Positions 44,546 through 56,560 of a stretch of DNA of 64,000 nt are shown piece by piece. Origin of the DNA: Blastobasis lacticolella. Its lineage: Eukaryota > Arthropoda > Insecta > Lepidoptera > Blastobasidae. The notes beneath the pieces were generated by a model. The model saw nothing but the letters and a program-made list of their open reading frames with translations. It did not search any database and was not told the origin of the DNA. A program made the position numbers and the translations under genes. The DNA is taken from positions 16,529,349 through 16,593,348 of the forward strand of contig LR990058.1 of NCBI GenBank assembly GCA_905147135.1. The letters are read 5' to 3'. Each line of letters opens with the position of its first letter. Positions within the stretch are counted from its first letter, which is position 1.

Positions 44546-46241
44546 CGTATAAAATATAAATACTATAATTTTTATTCGCTATTTTTATAAAATCAACATC
44601 AACGTTAGCATGCACATCCGTTGATCTGTTTCCAATCATAGAGCATTGCCCGTGATTGCCTGAACAATAAAAACATGGGCAAGTTCATTGTTTACGTTCA
44701 CATTTTATAGCCTTGTAGTTTATCTGTATACCTATAGCTACATGAGTCAGAGCCGTTTGCCGTTCGCCCTTCATTTGCCTTCGGTTTAAATGTTCTACGT
44801 GTAATTGCTACTCTAGATTCAGCTACTTATGCATATTCTAGGTCATTGCTAAAATAATAACTAAGATCGGCATTGTAATCTGTATTATAATCTGCGTTAA
44901 CATGTAAAGATACGTGATGGATGGTGATTGCATGTCTTAGTGCATCGTGAAGCGTAGCCTCACTTTGAATGCAGACAGATATTTTATGCAGTTAGTTGTT
45001 GTGTTGTGTATTTATTTTGTTTTATTCATTTAGGACCCCCTCGGCTTTCGGCTGCGTAGTTCGGGTCTCTGTAAAAAGTCAACTACCCCGCAGTACCCTT
45101 TTTTCCAGGATGTAATACTTTACACACACAATAGTGTCACACGATACTTCGTTTGACACTAGGAAATAATGTAGCTGCCTATTAGTGGAAGTTATCAAAA
45201 TTGATTCAGTAGTTTCGGAGATTGCCTCCAACATATAAACTCACAAACTTACAAACATACAAAGTTTTCCTATTTGTAATATTTGTGTTAAAACCAATAC
45301 AGGTATCAAATATTACATTCGGTATAGTGAAAATAAACAAATTATAATAAATTTCACTTTTGATTTGTTTTATTCAGACAACAGGGACCCATTTTTGTAA
45401 GTAAAGGCATCTTACAATCTATATTAGTAAAACATACCCAAATCTTTTAATACTTATAAAATATGACATTTTGTACCTATAATATGATAACCTTTACAAA
45501 TACCCGCCATATAAGTAGATGAATCATACCTATCAGCTATAATATAACCTACAGGATACTGTTCAGATAATAAAGTGTGACCCATCGCAATTTATTAAAA
45601 GTTTTTTAATTCTATAACATAGTGAATTTGATTCAATGATTATTTGAACTTAATTTCTAATATACTGTCTATCTTCCTTATATTATCAACACATAAAGGG
45701 AGCATTATTTAACAGGCATGGCTAAACTTATATTACCACACTCGTGCGGTAAAGTTTTTTGGCTTGGAGTAAAGAACTATTAATTGAATAGCCGCAGATA
45801 GCCGCTGTTAATTTAATAAGGGAATATCAATATTCCCTAATTAAATCATTAAATTATATGTAATGGACTTATGAATACTTATATTTATAAAAAAACATCA
45901 ATTACAGATAAGAAAACAAAAATAAAGGTAAACCTTATTCTACTTACTTCTTTGATGATAGAGCCCATATATGTATATATTTTTGTGTTATATACACATT
46001 ATATATTTATATTATATGTATATATTTATCATATGGACTTATGTTTATGGGTATGTATATTTATAGATTACATATGTATTTATGTACTAACTAACTGATA
46101 AGTTTTCTGATCTCATTTAATATATTTAAATTAATTTAAATTAATCTGGTTATTTTTTAAAAGCAAGGTACTCTTATTGCCTCTGCCGCTCGCTAAAGCT
46201 CCTTTCGGCTTATCTAAGGTTTATTTACATACATACTTAGC
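44546..46241. other. No gene recognised
   Basis: 45080-45290 has a generic retroelement 3' end look (TCAGTAGTTTCGGAGATTGC, ACATATAAACTCACAAAC). The rest is AT-rich and unassigned. Confidence 0.4.
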
Positions 46242-46261
46242 TATCTAACCTAGGTTAGATA
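46242..46261. repeat. Perfect 20-bp palindrome
   Basis: TATCTAACCTAGGTTAGATA reads the same on both strands. Confidence 0.85.
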
Positions 46262-46379
46262 AAAAATTTGCCCCAGGTCCTCATCGGATAGGTGCCCAGA
46301 AGGCTGGCCGCGTTGCCTTGCTGGATGGCATGGCTTTTTACAAGCTTTTACTTAACTTGCAATGTTTGTATATACCTAT

Positions 46380-46555
46380 GGTTTTCCCTGGAAAGTACAA
46401 CATGGAGTTTTTCAAGAAAGGGGTTAAAAGGTTTTTACGGGGTCAGCAACGGCTGGTGTGATGCCCCTGGTATTGTAAACGTCCATAGGCTGCGGTGACT
46501 GCTTACCATCAGCCAGGCCGTAAGCTTATTTGCCACCTTAGAGCGAAAAAAAAAT
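46380..46555 (+). mobile_element. Family B' retroposon 3' end
   Basis: TTTTCCCTGGAAAGTACAAC to a poly(A) at 46546-46553; nearly the same as 48724-48912. Confidence 0.75.
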
Positions 46556-46573
46556 TTAGGTTCGGAGTTTGCT

Positions 46574-46712
46574 CTTGCAAGCCTAATTTGACCCACTTCC
46601 CGGTGTTCAATTGAGCTGGAATTTGGTACACCCATGTAATTTTAATGGCAATGCATGAATATGGTATCAAGGAGCTGGTCTGATGATAAAGTCGGAAGGT
46701 AGTCATAGGAAC
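46574..46712. repeat. Family J repeat, inverted relative to 28275-28740
   Basis: AATTTGACCCACTTCCCGGT at left and GGAGCTGGTCTGATGATAAA at right. Confidence 0.65.
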
Positions 46713-47182
46713 TAAAAAACGCAATAAGATAACACCGTCGTGTTTGGGCTCTTTTGAATGGTCTTAATGAGTACTACATCGAAGGTAATCCATCGAAAAT
46801 GGATCCAACATCGTTTGATCATTAGAATAAAAAGTATATGGTAAATGACAAACAAAAAATAGATATTAGTAAAAGAACAGATATTAGATATTAGAAATAG
46901 ACACAAAATTCGCGCTTATTTGTACCAATAGACTATTGCTAAATATGAATTAATCAAATCCAAAATAAACATAGAATATTCCAGCCCTAATTCCACTTTC
47001 ATCGTAATCTGGTGAACACAACACTTTCTATCTTATCATCGCAATTAATATCATTACACAAATGATAGCGGATAATAAGATAAGCAATTTCACTGATTAC
47101 GAAACCTGGGTACAAGTGTTCAAACATGTTTATCGAGTTATCGAAGATTTTGTGACATAAAACGACCTCTGTTTGACGTAAG
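46713..47182. other. No gene recognised
   Basis: AT-rich; no family repeats. Confidence 0.4.
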
Positions 47183-47686
47183 CAGGGTTGGAAAACAAAC
47201 TGTTTTTTTTATTTTTTGTTAAACAAATAGTTTAAAATGTTACAACAGTTTAAAATGTTACAACAATGTTGTTTGTTATGTTCAAACAGTTTAAACAAGC
47301 GTTCTTTTTGTCTTTTTAAGTTTTTTTTAGTAATTTCAAATAGATCATACCTACCTGATAATAATACTTCATACAAGTCACACTTGTTTTAATTTACATA
47401 CAATTGTGGGACTTATGGGACACTACACATTACATAATTCAATTTTACAAGTGGTATACTAATGTATATTTTGAATTTCTTTCGAGATACTTTAAGACTC
47501 AAATGCTTAATCAATTCGATTTATTTCCGTATAATTGTAAATAATAATAATGTAAACATATATTTTTCATGTTTGAAACATTGTTTAAAATTAGTTTTTA
47601 AACACTGAATAAAAATCATTGTTTTATTTCAAACTGTTTTAAACATCGCTGTTTTACAACAATTTATTTTAATCATGCCAACCCTG
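47183..47686. mobile_element. hAT-like non-autonomous element (MITE)
   Basis: Ends CAGGGTTGG and CCAACCCTG are inverted repeats typical in form of hAT elements. The 8 flanking bases (GACGTAAG and GTCATAAA) agree at 5 of 8 positions, as for a decayed 8-bp duplication. Inside, a GTTTAAAATGTTACAACA unit is tandemly repeated at about 47231-47266. No transposase. Confidence 0.65.
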
Positions 47687-48043
47687 GTCATAAAATGGTT
47701 CATTGACACTTGGTGCAGGTGACATTGTTTGTATACTCAGTCGTCGACGAGGTGCGAATTCTGTGACGTCCTAGGAAGTAAACAAGGTCAAAATGGGGCC
47801 TCAATGTCATAGATTTCGCATACTGGCAGTAGTAAGGATGTCATAAAGCAACCAATTATGCAATATGTTTCTAGTTATTTCGTGTGTGTGCATTGGCATT
47901 AGTTACTAATAGAAACTGAGCTGATCTTAAAGTTTTTTATACGTAGCAAAGTAACGTACTGGAACTTCACACACTGTTTAAAGTGTCTATTGTATTCTAA
48001 ACTGATATTGTAGCGGCATGATTTCAATACTCGTGCCTATGTC
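47687..48043. other. No gene recognised
   Basis: No family repeats seen. Confidence 0.35.
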
Positions 48044-48172
48044 TAACAGTTTAATCATACCGTATAGAACATCTGCATGATAATGATACTTCATACAAAT
48101 CACACTTGTTTTCATTTACATAATTATGGGATACTATACATTGAATCAATTTTCAAGTGGTGTACTCTCTCT
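48044..48172. repeat. Second copy of the hAT-like element's interior
   Basis: GATACTTCATACAAATCACA, then CTTGTTTTCATTTACATAAT and TTCAAGTGGTGTACT correspond to the segment at about 47345-47462. Confidence 0.6.
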
Positions 48173-48723
48173 CGCTTGACAAGTTCGCCTAATTGTTCGT
48201 TCCTTTAGTTTTTTAAATTGACGAATTTGGCTGTGTAGCATATCTATTTCTTTTACTAGAGGTTTTAATTTTCTAAATTGTAAAATACATAGCCTAAATT
48301 ATCAGAACACAGCTGTAGCGGACCGGTGAAATAAAATCCCAAAATCAATTTACTCTTTATTTAACGCTACGAAATTTCCAAAAGAAGAAGATATACATGT
48401 GACTAATAAACTAAAGTTTCAGGACGGACGTACGCTCCCAATCTCCATATCTAAACGCTGAGATAAATTCGGCACACAACTTAATCTCGGCCCTAAAGCA
48501 TACATCCTTCTGGCGTCCTACAAAATAAATCAATACGTGATCTCACTACATACACTACATACACTGACGGCACTAAAAATAACAGTGACAGAATATATAT
48601 ATTTGCTAGAGTCCGCATCAAGGGTGAGGCCGGGACCGAAGGAGAAAATTCAGGTCTCATTTTTACTTTTCTTATTATTTCTTATTTTTACTTTTCCCAC
48701 GCACACTAAGGTTGTGGCATGAA
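48173..48723. other. No gene recognised
   Basis: No family repeats seen. Confidence 0.4.
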
Positions 48724-48912
48724 CTACCTGGAGAGGTTTTCCCTGGAGAGTACAACATGGAGTTCTTCAAGAAAGGGGTTAAAAGGTTTTAACGGGGTCG
48801 GCAACGCGTGGGTGATGCCCCTGGTATTGCAAACGTCCATAGGCTGCGGTGATTGCTTACCATCAGGCAAGCCGTAAGCTTGTTTACCACCTTCGTAGTA
48901 TAAAAAATAAAA
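48724..48912 (+). mobile_element. Family B' retroposon 3' end
   Basis: TACCTGGAGAGGTTTTCCCT through CGTCCATAGGCTGCGGTGAT to GTATAAAAAATAAAAG. Very similar to 41100-41270 and 46380-46555. Confidence 0.75.
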
Positions 48913-49289
48913 GGAATGGCCCATTTATAACGAGGAATTTACGTAGCCATGGTAATCACAATACACGTCGAGTTTTGACACACAGATGGGACGAAAACAA
49001 CCTGATATTATCACGGATCCCGCTGTTATCATCATCATCAATTACCGTGTTCAAATAGTGAAGATATTCGTAATAGATATTGAATGTTCAAATGCTTGCA
49101 GTGGGTAAACAATTTGGACAATATTTCAATATTCAATAGCACCCTACGGAAAGGGCCACATCCGAATTTTTATTTCTTTTCAGAACACTTGATGCCAAAA
49201 GTAACAATTCCAGTTGTATCACAGTCTTCAAAGAAAATGATCTCCTAGCCACCATGTTTCCTTTGGACTATGACATGGGATCGTAGAAG
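48913..49289. other. No gene recognised
   Basis: No family repeats apart from a short (ATC)n at 49028-49039. Confidence 0.35.
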
Positions 49290-49412
49290 TCTCCTTAGAG
49301 GCGGGGAACGCATTGGTAGCGCCCCTGGTGTTGCTGATATCCATAGACAGCGGTGACCACTTTCCATCAGGCGGCCCGCTTGACTGTTTATCTGCCATAT
49401 AACATGAAAAAG
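49290..49412 (+). mobile_element. Family B-related 3' end
   Basis: AGGCGGGGAACGCATTGGTA, ATCCATAGACAGCGGTGACC, CATCAGGCGGCCCGCTTG and an A-rich end. Confidence 0.7.
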
Positions 49413-49795
49413 AACACAGCCATACGTCAAACTTTAAAATCATACCACCCCTTTCTTGAGTATTTTCTAACCCCTTCTAATTCTAATTCTTCTTCCAATT
49501 GGTTACTTCTGTAAACAATTTCAGCGACATCACTATTCTCCAAACAAATTGGGGGCCGAGACCAAGCCATGTTCTGCGACCTGGCACAATATTTCGTGCC
49601 GTATCTTATCACAGCGTCGGATTGTCTGGCGCACTTGCGATTAGCACACAAATGAAATAAGTGTGTGTATTGACTCCGGCGATAACGATTCTATGAATAG
49701 ATTGAGTGCTAAACAGAACACGGTGTTACGGTTACATATTGAGTCTCTCTGTACTGTCTCTCTCTTGTGGCTACAGATGGGAATATTCTAGGTAT
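49413..49795. other. No gene recognised
   Basis: No family repeats seen. Confidence 0.4.
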
Positions 49796-50052
49796 GTAGA
49801 GCTCGTCTAGTCTAAGATGACGCGCCCCACTACTTAGTTAGTTGATTTCGATGTGTGAGTGCAAATATTAATAACGACACTTCATCTGTGTGGGAGCCAA
49901 TGAACGGCGCGTGCTCCGACGTTTGAATCTTACTGGCAACTGAATGACCAATTACAACGGCATTTGTATATGTATTGCGTCCATATTTTAAACTTGCTTG
50001 TGTGCGTTAATGCGATAGTGGGGCGCGTCATTTTAAATTAGACGAGCTCTAC
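49796..50052. mobile_element. MITE-like element with 37-bp terminal inverted repeats
   Basis: 49796-49832 and the reverse complement of 50016-50052 match at 34 of 37 positions (GTAGAGCTCGTCTA ... ATGACGCGCCCCACTA). The 183-bp interior has no coding frame. Confidence 0.85.
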
Positions 50053-50369
50053 GAGTATATGCCTCAAACTGAATATAGGAATAGTAAAGTAAAGTAAAGT
50101 AAAACACATTTATTACACTCAAACACACAGCACAAAATTCTTAAAATTAAATTAAAGAAATATAATCAAACAGAGACATAATCAAAAAAAGAAAAAGAAA
50201 AGATACTCTAATCTCGTTACCTGTGCCATGTGGAGAGTGCAATGGGGTCACACTCAGCATATGCCACGACAGTTGCCGTGACGCTGGTTTTCGATGGGTA
50301 TATATGTACTTGTCATTCGTATGTACTTGAAATTCGTTCTATCTAGCCCTTTATCCAGTATCTGGTTCG
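50053..50369. other. No gene recognised; AGTAA microsatellite
   Basis: (AGTAA)n at about 50083-50103, followed by AACACATTTATTACACTCAA, a LINE-tail-like junction on minus. Confidence 0.45.
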
Positions 50370-50596
50370 GTAAGGCGAAACTTATCAGATTGGATCGCAG
50401 CTACACATTCAGACGCCTGAATGTGCAGGTTTCTTCACGATGTTTATCTCACCGTAAGAGTTTCGTAGTGTTCTCAGGTAGTGTTCAATTATATAACTCA
50501 GAAATGTCATTGGTACACGGCGGCAATGTGTATTGAACTCGGTACGTCTCACTTACGAGGCCGACCTACTAGTCATTCGGCCACCGAGGCTCTTAT
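50370..50596 (-). mobile_element. Family A SINE, 5' half
   Basis: CATTCAGACGCCTGAATGTG, CACGATGTTTATCTCACCGT and the tRNA-like head at 50560-50594 (CATTCGGCCACCGAGGCTC). Confidence 0.75.
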
Positions 50597-50745
50597 CAAC
50601 TATTCAGATCATCTACCTATCTGGTATAAACGACTGAATAAAATACTGCTTGCTTTTAGGGCATATAGTGACTGCTGTGTCACTTTATGCCCCCAAAAGT
50701 ATACTTGTAAAAACACAGTACGTGTGTACAGTGACTGTTGGATAG

Positions 50746-51117
50746 GAGCGTCGGTGGTCGAGTGGTTAAGGTATCCGACTCGTATGCGAGAGGTTCGAAT
50801 CCCACTGCGACCAACTCTGTACCAATAACTAACTTCTGAGTTATGTACATTAGTCGAATACTAATCGATGCTATTACAGTGAGGTCAGTTATCGTGATTT
50901 AAGTTGCACATTCAGGCGACTGAATATGTAACAATGATCCAATCTGGTTAGATTCCCCTGGTAGCAGGGTCACGGAGGTCAGATGTCAGTCGCTCTACTG
51001 TACATACTGTAATTACCTGATCTGCCAAATACTGGATCATGGTCAAGGCGGACCCCAGGCCCTCGTGCGCGAGAGCACAACCGGGACATTAACGCCAGGA
51101 TGATTTTACATATAGGT
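50746..51117 (+). mobile_element. Full-length tRNA-derived SINE, family A, with target duplication
   Basis: A box TGGTCGAGTGG (50755-50765), B box GGTTCGAATCC (50792-50802), complete body and ACATTAACGCCAGGATGAT end. Flanks 50730-50745 and 51118-51133 match at 14 of 16 bases. Best-preserved Pol III promoter of the family here. Confidence 0.85.
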
Positions 51118-51133
51118 AGTGAGTGCTGGATAG

Positions 51134-51989
51134 AGCAACGTCTTTAGCTGCTCTGAAGGACATCATGCAGCCACATACATTTTGTATGAGAAGTCAAATT
51201 GAGCGTCACCTCCACTTAGATACAAATGTCGGACTAGTTGATACTAATTTGCATACCTACTTATACAGAAGTAAAAAAGTCTATGAATATGAATATCAAA
51301 GCAGTAAAAACTAGGTATGAAGCATAATACGTAATGATGGATGATACATTACAAAATGATACTAAAAAACTGAGGTTGTTAGTTGTAATTAGGAAACGTA
51401 CCTAAATATTATCTACAGTCTAGATTTAGTTAGATTACCAAATCAATAATTAGTACCTATGATAATTATTATTTCACTTAATTAACAGGAATTCACTTTG
51501 CCTATATTAGGTTTATTACATTTTGGGACCTTGGGTTATAATATTGCAGTTTGCCTTAAGATCTAATTTTTTTTTTAATATATAATTTAGCTTATGTTAC
51601 TCGCTGATAATGTGGCTTTCTATTAGTGTAAGAGTTTTTAAAATCAGTCCACTAATTTTTGAGATTCTTCATTACAAACAAACAATAGAAATCTTTTCCG
51701 TTTATAATATTAGTATTTAACTAGATATTTTCTTGCTAACCTGAACGAATAACATGTGGACGAAGTCGTGTAAAAATTCTTGTAAAAGGTTTCCTTGGCA
51801 AGTAAGAACGTAGTAGGGCCGTCATAGGGAAACACTACAGTCTGATGTGATCGTAGGCAGTGGGCGCAGTTTTTTATAAGAACTAGCCAAACATTCGACC
51901 GCCCTCTCACTTTTGGTAAGTGACGATTGGACCGAAGATTGGATATCCATGTTTAGAAACAGCCTATTTCACTTACTTTTATCATCATT
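51134..51989. other. No gene recognised
   Basis: 51640-51720 resembles a generic retroelement 3' end (AAAATCAGTCCACTAATTTT ... TTATAATATTAG). Confidence 0.4.
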
Positions 51990-52540
51990 ATCTTGGGCGT
52001 TAATATCCCGGTTGAGCTCTCTCGCGCGAGGGCCCGGGGTCTGGCAGATCAGGATTTGGCAGATCAGATTAGTGGAGCGACTGCCATCTGACCTCCGTGA
52101 CCCTGCAGGAGAACCTGACCAGATTGGATCATGGTTACAAACTCAGTTGCTGAATTTGCAGGTTTCATTACGATGTTTTCCCTCGCCGTAAGAGCATCCG
52201 TTTGCATTCAACTAATGTACATAACTCAGAAAAGAGTCATTGGTACATGGCCGCAGAGGGATTCGGACCCGGTACCCCGGTACCCGGTACGCGGTGAGTA
52301 TGCTGGCATGACACGCACGCTTATACTGTCCGGTTTGTAAGCGACGACGCGGATAACCGTTCCCTGAAGCAATTTTTGAGAATATTGACAGCCCGTCTGT
52401 CAGGTGTAAGTCTAGTTTTAAGCTGTCTTCGAAATAATACACACAGTGGCAACCTCGGACAGCATCTTCTCTTTTTAAATCTATCCTGACCTGTCGCTTA
52501 CGAGTCGTATACCTCAGCCACTCAGCCACCGGCTCCCTAG
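51990..52540 (-). mobile_element. Family A SINE interrupted near its head
   Basis: 3' end and body at 51990-52300; the head (TCGCTTACGAGTCG, CAGCCACTCAGCCACCG) resumes at 52493-52535. Between them lies about 190 bases, including a family H block shared with 56440-56560. A CGGTACC tetrad-like repeat at 52270-52293 marks the junction. Confidence 0.7.
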
Positions 52541-52980
52541 CAATAGGCACTGACATTAGTTACAATTTTTACAGTTGCAGTCGATTTTGGATCCCCAAAA
52601 GCGCTGGTCAAAGCTCAAGTCGGGTCAATGTTTATTCATGAACCTACGTTCTCCGCATGGGAACTGGCTGGTATAAAACCCGCCCCTAACAAGATCCAGC
52701 AAATTAATTTGGCCTCCGGAACGGCCTCTACCGTTTAGTATTCATTTCGGATGATCCAATTCCATGTAGGCACATTAGTTGCTACAAGCTGAATTAATTA
52801 ACATCTGTACTTCGATGTGTCTTTGAACGCTCGCTTTTTGACTTTGTAGTTGGATTTTTCGGTCGACTGCCTTTCAATTCTGGGCGCCTGTGATGTAGCT
52901 CATTGAGCGTTTGGATTGACGGAATGCTAATGCCCGTTTTCAATAAACATAGGAATCGTCTAAATCCGATGCCTAAATAC
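52541..52980. other. No gene recognised
   Basis: No family repeats seen. Confidence 0.4.
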
Positions 52981-54266
52981 TTAGGAGACGAAAATACGTT
53001 CCACCAACCGCTAGGAAATAACGCGCCGTTAGGTAACGCCTAAACGCTTTTAGGTAACGCTTAAAGTTAGGAAGTGGATTGGTTTCCTAATTAGATAATG
53101 TCTTATTCGAGCTTTTAGTGATAACGGGTGTAATTTTCAATGTCAAAGGGGAAGGACGTAATATTTCATTGACTAAAAACCCAGAAGTCGACGTATTCCT
53201 ACGCTTAACAATTCATATATTCAAATAGCTTACTATTATTATACTGGCGTCAATCCTGGTTGTATTTACTTTAATGCGGCCACGAGTGGATTCAATGTTT
53301 CTTGTATAATTCTGCAATATGTCATCCCATCAACAGGCCGTAATATACATTAAGCCCATTAAACTATTCAAAATTCAAAATTTATTTATTGATTAGGACA
53401 TTAAATATCTCTTTCAATCGTCAAAAAGGAGGGGGGTAGGAAAGTAGGAAGGAAACACACAGTGACACGCTGACCGCCCTATGGCCGTAGATAAACGTAT
53501 CCCTCGCCAACCACGACCGAACCGTGCTCGACAATGCCAGGCAGAGCCGGAACGCTATATTATATGATATAGGTATGTCTAGTATAATTAAGAAAAACCA
53601 CCTATAACTACAGCAAGAGTAAGCCAGTCCACCAAGGCAGCACCCGTTCACGAGTATAACGCAGGGCCCAGCCATCGTCCAATTCAACCATATTTGAGGG
53701 AAAAGAGCGACCCGGCCTTAGGACACGAAAATACGTTTCACCGACCGCTAGGAAATAACGCGCCGTTAGGTAACGCCTAAACGCTTTTAGGTAATGCTTA
53801 AAGTTAGGAAGTTGATTGGTTTCCTAATTAGATAATGCCTTATTCGAGTTTTTAGTGATAACGGGTGTTATTTTCAATGTAAAAGGGGAAGGACGTAATA
53901 TTTCATTGACTAAAAACCCAGAAGTCTTCGTATTCCTACGCTTAAGAATTCATATATTCATATATCATTATCATCATTATCATTTATTTATTCATCAGAT
54001 TCATATTATGGTTACATTTTCTTAAAACAAAAAAGTATACATAATTGAATGATACGTCATAGTCAAAATATTGGAAAAATTATTTCATAAGTACATTTAA
54101 AATTGATGGCTTAAAAATTATAGCTTACTATTATTATCCTGGCGTCAAACCTGGTTGTATTTATTTACTTTAACGCGGCCACGAGTGAATTCAATGTTCC
54201 TTGTATAATTCTGCAATATGTCATCTCATCAACAGGCCGTAATATACATTAAGCACATTACACTAC
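52981..54266. repeat. 387-bp direct duplication flanking a family C retroelement
   Basis: Unit 1 (52981-53367) and unit 2 (53718-54266) match over their whole length (TTAGGAnACGAAAATACGTT ... AGGCCGTAATATACATTAAG) with scattered substitutions. Unit 2 also carries about 157 extra bases (about 53964-54120), which contain ATCATTATCATTTATTTATT and look like a retroelement end. The family C element fills the gap exactly. Confidence 0.85.
53371..53700 (-). mobile_element. Family C retroelement, longest copy
   Basis: Tail on minus ends CTAATCAATAAATAAATTTTG; body includes GACACGCTGACCGCCC and CGACAATGCCAGGCAGAGCC. Matches 9437-9645 almost exactly over the shared part. Confidence 0.75.
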
Positions 54267-54890
54267 TGTACGTGAGCCTTCATCACATTAGTGGTAGGCT
54301 TTGCCATTATCTCCGCGCTTGGTAGGCGTTGGAGATCGCAGTGTAACTGTTTGCTGCACATTTTGTGGTCTACAGAAATCCTAGCTGGTTAGCCTCTAAT
54401 TCTAGGATATTAGTCACCGTGTACTGAATACGAAAAAAATGCTTGGACAATTCATACAGCCCCAAAGTAAGCAAGGCTTGTGATATGGGTGCTAGAGAAC
54501 TGATAAACAACTTGTATACTTGTGCCCATTGACTAGGTGTTGGAGAATACTAAACAGCTGTCGTCCTCTCTTAAATTATCGTTAGACCAACAGACAAGAC
54601 AGGGAAAAAACAGTATGTATCAAAACAGGAAGGTCGCATAGCGTTAAACGTAATAACACCTTTCTTCATTGAACATGAAACTGATGTTCCTCCTAATTGA
54701 CCTCAATTAATAACAGCAAGAAATAAGACAATTTCCAATTTTGCCGACGACAGCAGGTCAAATTGTTGCAGTTAATACAGGGTGGCCAAATAGTGCGTTT
54801 ACATTTCTAGATTCCTCGCAGCGGAATTTTGTTCTCGAGCGCCTTTCTAATCTAACTTTTTTTCTTATTAAGTTTAGGTCACTAGTGGAC
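54267..54890. other. Repeat scraps only
   Basis: 54285-54345 has a family F scrap (TCTCCGCGCTTGGTAGGCG). 54445-54522 has a family E scrap (GTAAGCAAGGCTTGTGATAT). Confidence 0.5.
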
Positions 54891-55085
54891 CCGGCGCGAC
54901 TTCGTTACCCTACCCTACCCCTACCCCTACCCTACACCTACTTACCCATTTTTTTCTTGGCTATAAACCTTCCTATTGAACACTCTATCTATTGTTGAAA
55001 ACCGCATTAAAATCTGTTGCGTGCGTAGTTTAAAAGATTTAAGCGTACGGACGACGAGAAGCAACTTTGTTTTATACTATGTATG
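54891..55085. repeat. Family K repeat with CCCTA-type simple repeat
   Basis: GGACCCGGCGCGACTTCGTT, an imperfect (CCCTA)n at 54903-54941, then CTATAAACCTTCCTATTGAA, ACCGCATTAAAATC and TTTTATACTATGTATGG. Intact counterpart of 1722-2312. Confidence 0.7.
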
Positions 55086-56014
55086 GATATACCTACATAA
55101 CATAATTTAATAGACGTTTACTAATTCATATCGTATGTGAAAGTATTTAGTTCAAGCGACTAATACTTTCTTATGGAAGTATTGACGCAAAAAATACTAA
55201 ATAAATTGCCATGTTACAGCATAAATGCCAGACTACTATATTTATACTCGAAATTCAATATTATTCTCCAGTCATAATCGATTCTATTACTAATTAATAC
55301 AAGCGTGAAAAACTAATTAATTAGATACTTAAGTTACTTGTCTCATGTAAGTGTATCTACTATATAATATCGTGAAATCTTTTGAAAACTGTGATACGCA
55401 TTAAATAATATCGAGCCGTGTTACGAGAAGTGCCCTAATTTGCTATTTCTACATTGTTAAACAAACGTAGTATGTCACCTTTTTCTGTATACCTCATGTT
55501 TAGTTAAGCATTATTTTCGGTCAGGTTTCTCAAGACATTTTTCGTTTTCTCAGACTCTGTAACAACAGATCCTCCTAGGCGTGCGGAATCTAAAAACTTT
55601 ACGCGTATTACCACCGCCCTGTAATATCGGAGGCGATATTCCAAATTGAGCCGGTCCATAATCAAGGAAGCGACCTCATCCCCTGAGTGTGGCCGTTATT
55701 CAAATTTATTGCTTTAATTTTATATGCTCTGCGTTATATTGGATGTCTCATTTTTCAGACACGGCGACGACAGGGACGATTCCGACGGCGAATTATTCCG
55801 ACGTGACTTGGAGGTGGAAGTGGTGAGAGACAGTTGGTGGTATTTTTGATCCCCGACAAAAAAGGGGGTTAAAAGTTTTACGTAAGGGTAAATCTCCATT
55901 CGTACAATTTCGTAGCCAAAGTTCGTAGTTAGCTGCGTATTGGGAATAAAACTTGCCATTCTGAAGCCTACCAACTGGGAATTTTTAATGGTTGCCCAAG
56001 TTTCATAAAAAATG
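55086..56014. other. No gene recognised
   Basis: No family repeats; short frames without domains. Confidence 0.4.
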
Positions 56015-56205
56015 ACATCTTGGCGTTTATGTCCCAGTCTGAATGTGCGGGATTCATCACGATGTTTTCCCTCACCGTAAGAGCATCAGTTAGCAATTAA
56101 CTAATATACATAACTCAGACAAGAGTCATTGATACATGGGGATTCGAACCCGGTACCTCTCGCTTACGAGTCGGATACCTTGACCACTCGGCCACCGACG
56201 CTCAA
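56015..56205 (-). mobile_element. Family A SINE with internal deletion
   Basis: 3' end (CATCTTGGCGTTTATGTCCC) is joined directly to CTGAATGTGCGGGATTCATC; head with B box (GGGATTCGAACCCGGTACC) and A box (ACCACTCGGCCACCGAC) at 56135-56200. Confidence 0.8.
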
Positions 56206-56439
56206 TTGATCCCCTGTATAGCTTTCTGTTTGTTCGAGACATTTGTTTAGGTACTTTATTCATACTTACATACTTACTTAAAACTTTAATATCCCAGTAG
56301 CGCTGGCTATGATACCGGCATGCTTTGTAGAGCTCCGATCCGAAGAGAACTTGAAATGATGAAATTAATTTAGTCATCAACGTCATCAGCTTATATGTTA
56401 GTCCACTGCTGGACACAAGCCTCCTCCAGTGAGAGACTG
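56206..56439. other. No gene recognised
   Basis: No family repeats seen. Confidence 0.35.
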
Positions 56440-56560
56440 TACCTATATAGCAGTTTTTGAGAATGCCCGTCGATCAGGCGAAAGTCCAGCTTTAAGCTGT
56501 CATCGAAATAGTACGGTCAATGGCAAGCACGGACGTATTTTCAGCATTTCAGGTCAGATG
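56440..56560. repeat. Family H repeat
   Basis: TTTTTGAGAAT, CCCGTC, CAGGCGAAAGTCCAGCTTTA and AAGCTGTCATCGAAATA parallel 52365-52450. Confidence 0.6.

Noticed and set aside
50755..50813. tRNA gene candidate with good A and B boxes
   Set aside because: Continues into the family A SINE body, ends in a GAT-type tail and has target duplications.
54903..54941. Telomere-like CCCTA repeat
   Set aside because: Insect telomeres are normally (TTAGG/CCTAA)n; this imperfect run is a local simple repeat within family K.
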